From assembly GCA_947644475.1 (NCBI GenBank), contig CANRZQ010000137.1:1-7164 (forward strand): a DNA stretch of 7,164 nt. The letters run 5' to 3'. This DNA is from an uncultured Muribaculaceae bacterium. Its GTDB lineage: Bacteria; Bacteroidota; Bacteroidia; Bacteroidales; Muribaculaceae. The notes under the pieces were generated by a model. It saw nothing but the letters and a program-made list of their open reading frames with translations. It had not been told where the DNA came from and did not search any database. A program made the position numbers and the translations under genes. Shown one piece after another: positions 1 through 3,805 of this stretch. Within the stretch, counting starts at the first letter, position 1. Every line of letters starts with the position of its first letter.

Positions 1-157
1 CGGTGTGATTTTCCGAAGTATCCAAAATTGTTAAAAAACTTTTGGGACAGCTGTGGGCTTTCGCCCGTGCCTACCGTATTCGACCGCGTTGCGGTCCACC
101 TGTTTTAATCTATATCGCACCGTAATTTCGGCTTATAAAGGGTGGGTAAAAGCGGCA
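1..157. other. gene-free region with three small inverted repeats
   Basis: No convincing reading frame was found on either strand. Three inverted repeats are visible. CCAAAA (22-27) pairs with TTTTGG (40-45), with an inner GTT/AAC pairing. GGGC (55-58) pairs with GCCC (63-66) around TTTC, which reads as a GAAA tetraloop on the minus strand. GACCGC (82-87) pairs with GCGGTC (91-96) around GTT. None is followed by a T-run in the direction of plsC transcription, so none is a canonical terminator. The cluster could be the end of a structured RNA, a dispersed intergenic repeat or a 3' UTR. No known RNA family is recognised. Confidence 0.35.
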
Positions 158-249
158 ATGTATGAAATGTGCCGGTTTTGATGTGTTAAATGTACCGCAA
201 AATCTGCGTTAAAAAACCTTAAATCGATGTATGAAATGTACCGCGGATT
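158..249. repeat. 23-bp-period direct repeat, four units
   Basis: The core ATGTATGAAATGTGCCG at 158 recurs as ATGTGTTAAATGTACCG at 181 and ATGTATGAAATGTACCG at 227. The starts are 23 and 46 bp apart, so they fall on one 23-bp register. The unit at 204 (CTGCGTTAAAAAACCTT) is a decayed copy matching the second at about 10 of 17 positions. The array ends 15 bp before the plsC stop codon, on its downstream side. Its function is unknown. Spaced direct repeats of this size may bind a protein, or the array may be a decaying minisatellite. Confidence 0.6.
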
Positions 250-263
250 GCGCAAGCCGGGGG

Positions 264-977
264 TTATTCTTCTAAGGAGGAGAGGATGGCGGTGCGGGAG
301 GCGTCGATGAGGGTGGAGAGGTCGTGGCCATCGGCGGGGGCTTCGATGGGGCGGTGGATTGTGAGGCGGATGTGGCCGGGCCGCGGAGCGAAGGCGGTGC
401 GCGGCATTACGCGGAAGGCTCCGTCGATGGTGACGGGCACCACGGGGAGGCCGAATTCTACGGCGAGGGTGTAGGCTCCGCGCTTGAAGCGGCCTACGGC
501 TCCGGTGAATGTGCGCGAGCCTTCGGGGAAGACTACGACTGACATGCCTTTGTCGAGTTGCCGCTCGGCGTCGGCCATGGTGGCGCGGATGGCGGAGGGG
601 GAGGAGTTGTCGACGTAGACTTGCCCGGATATTCGGCATGAGAAGCCGACAAGGGGGATTTTCTCGAGGGATTTTTTCATCATCCAGCGGAAGTTGTGTC
701 CGAGCCATCCGTAGATGGAGAATATGTCGAAGGCTCCCTGGTGGTTGGCGACGAAGACGTAGGATGTGTTTTTGCGTATGTTTTCGTGGCCGGTGACGGA
801 TACGGTGACGAAGTTTAGCCAGCAGAAGAGGCGTGCCCATATGATTTGCGGGTAGTAGCCCCACCAGCGTGCGCCGCCGAGCGCGCTTCCTATTATGGTT
901 ACGATTGCGGCTATTGTGGTGACGACGAGCATTACGGGCACCATTATGAGAATCTGGTATATGCGGTAGAAGAGCAT
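264..977 (-). CDS. plsC: 1-acyl-sn-glycerol-3-phosphate acyltransferase (PlsC family)
   Basis: This 237-residue enzyme is expected to transfer an acyl chain to position 2 of lysophosphatidic acid, giving phosphatidic acid for membrane lipid synthesis at the inner face of the cytoplasmic membrane. A hydrophobic segment at about residues 8-33 anchors it. The LPLAT blocks appear in order: NHQGAFD at 78-84, carrying the HX4D catalytic pair His79/Asp84; the KKSLEKIPLVG stretch at 101-111; FPEGSRT at 150-156, the phosphate-binding block; and VVPVTIDG at 179-186. Length is normal for the family. The ATG at 975-977 fits because the membrane segment follows at once. No Shine-Dalgarno sequence is visible, as usual in Bacteroidetes. 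Upstream lies a 10-bp repeat array instead of a clear promoter box. A related lysophospholipid or ornithine-lipid acyltransferase role cannot be excluded. Confidence 0.9.
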   Translation of the reverse strand: MLFYRIYQILIMVPVMLVVTTIAAIVTIIGSALGGARWWGYYPQIIWARLFCWLNFVTVSVTGHENIRKNTSYVFVANHQGAFDIFSIYGWLGHNFRWMMKKSLEKIPLVGFSCRISGQVYVDNSSPSAIRATMADAERQLDKGMSVVVFPEGSRTFTGAVGRFKRGAYTLAVEFGLPVVPVTIDGAFRVMPRTAFAPRPGHIRLTIHRPIEAPADGHDLSTLIDASRTAILSSLEE

Positions 978-1000
978 TTTGATTTGGGGATTTTAGGGGG

Positions 1001-1054
1001 CGAGATATTTCGAGTTAATTCGATTTAATTCGATTTATGTCGATTTAAGTCGAG
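1001..1054. repeat. 10-bp phased tandem repeat upstream of plsC
   Basis: Five 10-bp units lie head to tail: CGAGATATTT (1001), CGAGTTAATT (1011), CGATTTAATT (1021), CGATTTATGT (1031) and CGATTTAAGT (1041), followed by a partial CGAG. Each unit starts with CGA followed by an AT-rich half, so the AT tracts recur about once per helical turn. The array ends 23 bp upstream of the plsC start codon, where a promoter would be expected, and no TAnnTTTG box was found there on the minus strand. Confidence 0.75.
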
Positions 1055-1057
1055 GTT

Positions 1058-1969
1058 TCATAAGCCGGAGGGTTCTTTGCCTGTGGCAAAGCGCTTTGCG
1101 ATGAGTGTTCCCGGGGCTAAGAGACTTTTGATTTTTTGCGGAAGGGATGGAGGGTGTTGCCGGGGAAGTGGTAGCCGATTTCGTGGACGTATTCCACGGT
1201 GCATCCGTCGAAGGGGTCCTGGAGGATGTGCTCGTCGAGGGCGGCGTCGAAGGTCCGGTGCAGAGGCATGCGCACGGCGTCGGCATAGGCGGCGATGCCG
1301 TGTGCCGGCGCGGCTGAGAGCCATGCGTCGATTACGGGACGGCGTTGGGCGTGGAATTTTTCGATTTCGGACGCGAGGTTGAGCATCAGTGCTTTGTTGT
1401 CGTCGGAGAGGCTGAGGCCGAGTATGGCGGAGCGTGCCGGTGCGATGCCGTTTTCGTAGTTGGCGAGCGAGGCGAAGAGGATGGGTATGGCCGGCTTGGC
1501 GGTCTTTTTCATCGAGGCTATGCTGTCGGCAAGAGTTGTGAAGGCATGCACGGCCTCGTTGTAGGCGTCGAGGGTGGGGTGTTGGGAAGTTGGGAAGTTG
1601 TGAAGAGGGGAGTTGTGGAGAGGGGGCGTTTTCCATCAGGTCGTTTACGACAAGACGGATTTCGTCGACGTTCTCGCCTACGTTCTCGCCCGAGCGTTCG
1701 AGCCGGTCGATGCGGGCGGCCTGCACGGTGAGCGAGTTGCATATTTTCTCGACCATGGTGTCGGTGTCGGCCGATTTTTGCATCAGCGACGAGCCGGCGG
1801 CGTCCATGTCGGCGAGCCGAGCCTCTGCGCGTGCGAGGCGCGAGGCGAGTTCGGCTGTGTGGAGTTCGGCTTTGCGCAGCGCGGCTATGAGCGCGATGGA
1901 TACGATGATTCCAGTGGCGGCTATGGCAATGAGAGCCCAGAGGAGGCCTTCGGCAAAGGTTGTTATCAT
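1058..1969 (-). CDS. membrane-anchored coiled-coil protein, N-terminal frame (frameshifted)
   Basis: This is the open frame as it stands, 303 codons, but only about the first 113 residues look like real protein. Residues 8-30 form one transmembrane segment. A long Ala/Glu/Arg/Leu-rich stretch, about 32-113, with heptad-like spacing is predicted to be a coiled coil. At about residue 114 the frame enters a proline/glutamine-rich stretch encoded by a tandem repeat. It then turns into Arg/His/Pro-rich sequence typical of off-frame translation of GC-rich DNA. The sensible continuation is in another frame at 1117-1635. The ATG at 1967-1969 is directly followed by the membrane segment. A transposable element ends 15 bp upstream, so the native leader is gone or displaced. 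The family is not recognised; the membrane anchor plus coiled coil suggests a structural or scaffolding role, which is inference only. Confidence 0.6.
   Translation of the reverse strand: MITTFAEGLLWALIAIAATGIIVSIALIAALRKAELHTAELASRLARAEARLADMDAAGSSLMQKSADTDTMVEKICNSLTVQAARIDRLERSGENVGENVDEIRLVVNDLMENAPSPQLPSSQLPNFPTPHPRRLQRGRACLHNSCRQHSLDEKDRQAGHTHPLRLARQLRKRHRTGTLRHTRPQPLRRQQSTDAQPRVRNRKIPRPTPSRNRRMALSRAGTRHRRLCRRRAHASAPDLRRRPRRAHPPGPLRRMHRGIRPRNRLPLPRQHPPSLPQKIKSLLAPGTLIAKRFATGKEPSGL
1075..1099. other. two overlapping, mutually exclusive hairpins
   Basis: CTTTGCC (1075-1081) and GGCAAAG (1085-1091) form a perfect 7-bp stem around TGT. The 14-bp perfect palindrome GCAAAGCGCTTTGC (1086-1099) uses the same GCAAAG arm, so only one fold can form at a time. 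The site lies in the 139-bp gap between the broken coiled-coil gene and plsC, both read leftward. No T-run follows on the minus strand, so this is not a standard terminator. Attenuation, RNA processing or mere decay are all possible. Confidence 0.45.
1117..1635 (-). pseudogene. C-terminal half of the coiled-coil protein, out of frame
   Basis: This frame is open from a TGA at 1636-1638 to the TAG at 1117-1119. From about 1575 downward it reads as normal protein: a conserved-looking start LDAYNEAVHAFTTLADSIAS, then roughly 145 further residues with alternating hydrophobic and charged positions and no membrane segment. It ends in a basic tail, RKKSKVS. It is one base out of register with the N-terminal frame that begins at 1969. 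Joined, the two halves would give a protein of about 280-290 residues: membrane anchor, coiled coil, proline-rich linker, globular domain. An internal GTG at 1549-1551 could start a shorter product, but nothing upstream supports it. The domain is not recognised. Alternatives to a dead gene are a sequencing error in the G-runs, or reversible slippage of the repeat. Confidence 0.6.
1581..1626. repeat. 8-bp and 15-bp tandem repeats at the frameshift point
   Basis: Two copies of GTTGGGAA (1581-1588, 1589-1596) adjoin two near-copies of a 15-bp unit: GTTGTGAAGAGGGGA (1597-1611) and GTTGTGGAGAGGGGG (1612-1626, 13 of 15 matching). On the coding (minus) strand they encode a Ser/Pro/Gln-rich linker. 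The 15-bp unit keeps the reading frame, while gain or loss of an 8-bp unit shifts it. Adding one 8-bp unit, or removing both, would put the two halves of the gene in frame. Confidence 0.75.
1668..1691. repeat. 12-bp in-frame tandem duplication in the coiled-coil gene
   Basis: ACGTTCTCGCCT (1668-1679) is followed directly by ACGTTCTCGCCC (1680-1691), encoding Gly-Glu-Asn-Val twice on the minus strand. The unit is a multiple of three, so the frame is kept. It lies about 40 bp from the frame-breaking repeat in the same gene. Confidence 0.7.
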
Positions 1970-1984
1970 GGTTTGGGGTGGTTA

Positions 1985-2018
1985 AGAGCCTGTCCCATAA
2001 TAAATGTTAAAACGTGGG
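1985..2018 (+). repeat. left terminal inverted repeat of the insertion element
   Basis: These 34 bp are the exact reverse complement of 2314-2347, with no mismatch. One more complementary base pair (1984/2348) falls inside the proposed TTA duplication. This end faces the coiled-coil gene, whose ATG lies 15 bp away. Confidence 0.93.
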
Positions 2019-2023
2019 CGGTT

Positions 2024-2031
2024 TATCTTTG
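2024..2031 (+). promoter_or_regulatory. candidate promoter of the ancestral transposase
   Basis: TATCTTTG matches the Bacteroides -7 box TAnnTTTG and points into the element. No clear TTTG -33 box lies about 20 bp upstream, where the terminal repeat sits. If real, it marks the left end as the 5' end of the lost transposase gene. Confidence 0.35.
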
Positions 2032-2058
2032 AGCGATTTTTGTGTAACGATGAGGGAG

Positions 2059-2072
2059 TGTGGCGAGCCACA
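2059..2072. other. left subterminal hairpin of the insertion element
   Basis: TGTGGC and GCCACA pair perfectly around GA, 74-87 bp from the left tip. The counterpart hairpin at the other end lies 73-89 bp from its tip. The shared GGAGTGT lead-in points to a paired transposase-recognition or regulatory site. Confidence 0.55.
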
Positions 2073-2116
2073 TGACCGAAGAGTTGCACGAAAAGCGCCA
2101 AAGAGAAACCGAACCT

Positions 2117-2179
2117 ATGGTAATTTTATTACAGAATCAAGCATATAATAATTTTTCGTTAATTTCTATAAATATTTAA
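2117..2179 (+). pseudogene. possible transposase N-terminal remnant (20 codons)
   Basis: An ATG after the left subterminal region opens a 20-codon frame, MVILLQNQAY followed by NNFSLISINI, ending in TAA at 2177-2179. Its position, about 85 bp after the TATCTTTG box and just inside the conserved left end, is where the transposase should begin in an intact relative. The sequence is AT-rich and too short to assign by itself, so it may be chance. Confidence 0.25.
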
Positions 2180-2257
2180 AAGTATGTTCGTATTAAAAAA
2201 CACTGAAAATGCCTCTTGTTCCCGTCTTTTGGGCATCTTTTCCGTTTCGTTTCAGTC

Positions 2258-2274
2258 GTGTACGTCCAGTACAC
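2258..2274. other. right subterminal hairpin of the insertion element
   Basis: GTGTAC and GTACAC pair perfectly around GTCCA. Read from the right tip it follows GGAGTGT, as in the left end, but the stem sequence differs. A differing stem at a conserved place suggests that the fold matters more than the bases. Confidence 0.55.
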
Positions 2275-2313
2275 TCCTTCAACTCACCGAAAAATCTGCT
2301 CCAAAATCCGGGT

Positions 2314-2347
2314 CCCACGTTTTAACATTTATTATGGGACAGGCTCT
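2314..2347 (-). repeat. right terminal inverted repeat of the insertion element
   Basis: This is the exact reverse complement of 1985-2018. It overlaps the 3' end of the aldo/keto reductase gene, whose last eight codons and stop lie within or at the tip of this repeat. Confidence 0.93.
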
Positions 2348-3704
2348 TTAGGCGGAGTTGAGATGTGTAGGATGCTATGTCGGCGAGGCGAGCCGGGATG
2401 TCGATGCCCTGGGGGCAGTGCGGCAGGCATCGTCCGCAGGCAATGCAGTGCTCGGCCTGGCGGAGGCGTGGCACAGAGCGGTCGTAGCCGATGAGGAAGG
2501 CGCGTCGGGCGGCGGCGTAGTTGGGGTCGGAGCCGGAGCGTGGCACCCGGTCGGCGTTGATGCATTTATTATAGTGGGCGAATGTGCCGGGGATGTCGAC
2601 GCCGTAGGGGCAGGGCATGCAGTATTTGCAGTCGGTGCAGGGCACAACGTCGTTGGCGAGGATTTCGAGGGCGGTGCGCTGGAGGAACTGCTGCTCGTCG
2701 TCGGACAGAGGCTCGAACGGCGAATAGGTGCGCACGTTGTCGATGAGATGGTCCATGTAGGTCATGCCGGAGAGCACGGTGAGGACGCCGTCGGGTGTTC
2801 CGGCGAAGCGGAAGGCCCATGAGGCGACGCTGTCGTCGGGGCGGCGTTGCTTCATCTTTGTCACTATGGGGTCGGACACCTTTGCGAGGCGTCCGCCAAG
2901 CAGCGGCTCCATGATTACGACGGGGATGTCGCGCTTGCGGAGTTCGCCGTAGAGATAGTCGGCATTGACGGCTCCCGATTTCTCGGCGTTGAGCCAGTCG
3001 ATATAGTTCATCTGAATCTGGACGAAATCCCAGTGGACCTCGCCGCGGTCGTGGCGGGCGAGCATTTCGTCGAACACGGCCACATCGCCGTGATAGGAAA
3101 ATCCGAGGTTGCGGATGCGTCCGGCCTCTTTCTGCTCGATGAGCCATTGGAGGATTCCGTTTTTCTCGTATCTGTCGGCAAAAGTGGCCATGCCGCCGCC
3201 TCCGATGGCATGGAGCAGGAGATAGTCGACATAGTCGGTGCGCAGATATTTCAGAGAGTTCTCGAACATCTCAATTGAGCGTTCGCGCGGCCAGGTCTCG
3301 GGCGAGAAGTTGGAGAGTTTGGTGGCGATGAGATAAGATTCGCGGGGATGCCGGCTAAGGGCGATGCCCATGGCCTCCTCCGACTTTCCGCGGCAGTAGG
3401 CGGGCGATGTGTCGTAGTAGTTCACGCCGTGTTCCATCGCGTAGTCGACCGAGCGGTTTATTGCCTCCTGGTCGAGCACGTCGGTCGGCTGTCCGTCGAC
3501 AGTCTCCTTCTTTGTTGGCAGGCGCATGCACCCGTATCCGAGGATAGAGACGCGGTCGGACGTGTTGTGATTGGTGCGGTAGGTCATCTCGCCTGTTCCG
3601 GCCGCGGAGGCCGCGCTGTCATCTTTCGTCGATACGCCGCAAGCCGTTGCCGCTCCGGCCACAGCCCCCAGGCCCATATATTTTAGGAAATCTCGTCGAT
3701 CCAT
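2322..3704 (-). CDS. Tat-exported aldo/keto reductase with C-terminal 2x[4Fe-4S] domain
   Basis: The product is a 460-residue oxidoreductase; its substrate is unknown. Residues 1-23 form a twin-arginine signal (MDRRDFLK, then a hydrophobic stretch), possibly ending in a weak lipobox at Cys22. The aldo/keto reductase barrel spans about 45-335, with the catalytic tetrad visible as Asp98, Tyr103, Lys129 and His165. The C-terminal domain carries two cysteine clusters, Cys356/359/362/365 with CPYGVDIP and Cys420/423/426/430 with CPQGIDIP, both of [4Fe-4S] ferredoxin type. The ATG at 3702-3704 is preferred over an upstream TTG at 3711-3713 because it places the RR motif at residues 3-4. It lies downstream of the membrane polyferredoxin, likely in one operon, and probably exchanges electrons with it. 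The last residues, KSLSHNKC, are encoded by the tip of the inserted element, so the native C-terminus is altered. Confidence 0.88.
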   Translation of the reverse strand: MDRRDFLKYMGLGAVAGAATACGVSTKDDSAASAAGTGEMTYRTNHNTSDRVSILGYGCMRLPTKKETVDGQPTDVLDQEAINRSVDYAMEHGVNYYDTSPAYCRGKSEEAMGIALSRHPRESYLIATKLSNFSPETWPRERSIEMFENSLKYLRTDYVDYLLLHAIGGGGMATFADRYEKNGILQWLIEQKEAGRIRNLGFSYHGDVAVFDEMLARHDRGEVHWDFVQIQMNYIDWLNAEKSGAVNADYLYGELRKRDIPVVIMEPLLGGRLAKVSDPIVTKMKQRRPDDSVASWAFRFAGTPDGVLTVLSGMTYMDHLIDNVRTYSPFEPLSDDEQQFLQRTALEILANDVVPCTDCKYCMPCPYGVDIPGTFAHYNKCINADRVPRSGSDPNYAAARRAFLIGYDRSVPRLRQAEHCIACGRCLPHCPQGIDIPARLADIASYTSQLRLKSLSHNKC

Positions 3705-3711
3705 TTTAGTC

Positions 3712-3739
3712 AAGTATAAAGTATAAGTGAGAAAGTATA
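3712..3739. repeat. 7-bp simple repeat upstream of the reductase gene
   Basis: AAGTATA occurs at 3712, 3719 and 3733, with the variant AGTGAGA at 3726, giving four 7-bp units in one register. The array lies 7 bp upstream of the reductase ATG, in what would be the ribosome-loading region of its mRNA. Confidence 0.65.
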
Positions 3740-3751
3740 AGGTTAGTTGAC

Positions 3752-3788
3752 AAGTGATAGGCAGGTGTTAGTTTATCCTTTATCACTT
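3752..3788. other. inverted repeat between polyferredoxin and reductase genes
   Basis: AAGTGATA (3752-3759) is the reverse complement of TATCACTT (3781-3788), with a 21-nt loop; allowing one G-U pair, the stem extends outward. No T-run follows on the minus strand. It could stabilise or process the shared mRNA of the two genes. Confidence 0.4.
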
Positions 3789-3800
3789 ATCCTTTATCCC
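3773..3800. repeat. 14-bp tandem duplication in the intergenic gap
   Basis: TTATCCTTTATCAC (3773-3786) is followed directly by TTATCCTTTATCCC (3787-3800), 13 of 14 identical. It lies 5 bp beyond the polyferredoxin stop codon and shares its right half with the inverted repeat above. Confidence 0.75.
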
Positions 3801-3805
3801 TATTA

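Larger units (their letters stand above)
1985..2347. mobile_element. 363-bp non-autonomous insertion element (MITE-like IS derivative)
   Basis: The element is bounded by perfect 34-bp terminal inverted repeats beginning AGAGCCTGTCCCATAATAAA and is flanked on both sides by TTA (1982-1984 and 2348-2350), a likely 3-bp target duplication. It is far too short for a transposase and holds only a possible 20-codon remnant. Behind each terminal repeat the ends remain related: a GATTTTT run, GGAGTGT and a 6-bp hairpin sit at matching distances. The GAGCCTGTCCC end and a TNA-type duplication recall the IS5 family (IS1031/ISL2-like groups), but IS1182-like ends are also similar, so the family is a guess. 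It is probably an internal-deletion derivative of a full IS that could be mobilised in trans. Confidence 0.85.

Noticed and set aside
22..45. Rho-independent terminator for plsC
   Set aside because: The stem is AT-rich and not followed by a T-run on the minus strand, and it lies more than 200 bp beyond the stop codon.
158..249. CRISPR array
   Set aside because: Units are 23 bp end to end with no unique spacers of about 30 bp, and no cas genes are present.
133..864. 243-codon minus-strand frame overlapping plsC
   Set aside because: Arg/His/Pro-rich off-frame translation of a GC-rich gene; plsC in the neighbouring frame has all family motifs.
2216..2494. 92-codon plus-strand frame spanning the right end of the element
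   Set aside because: It starts in the element and continues antisense to the reductase gene; no plausible protein features, and the junction is recent.
2569..3147. 192-codon minus-strand frame inside the reductase gene
   Set aside because: Arg/Pro/His-rich shadow; the overlapping reductase frame carries the catalytic tetrad and Fe-S cysteines.
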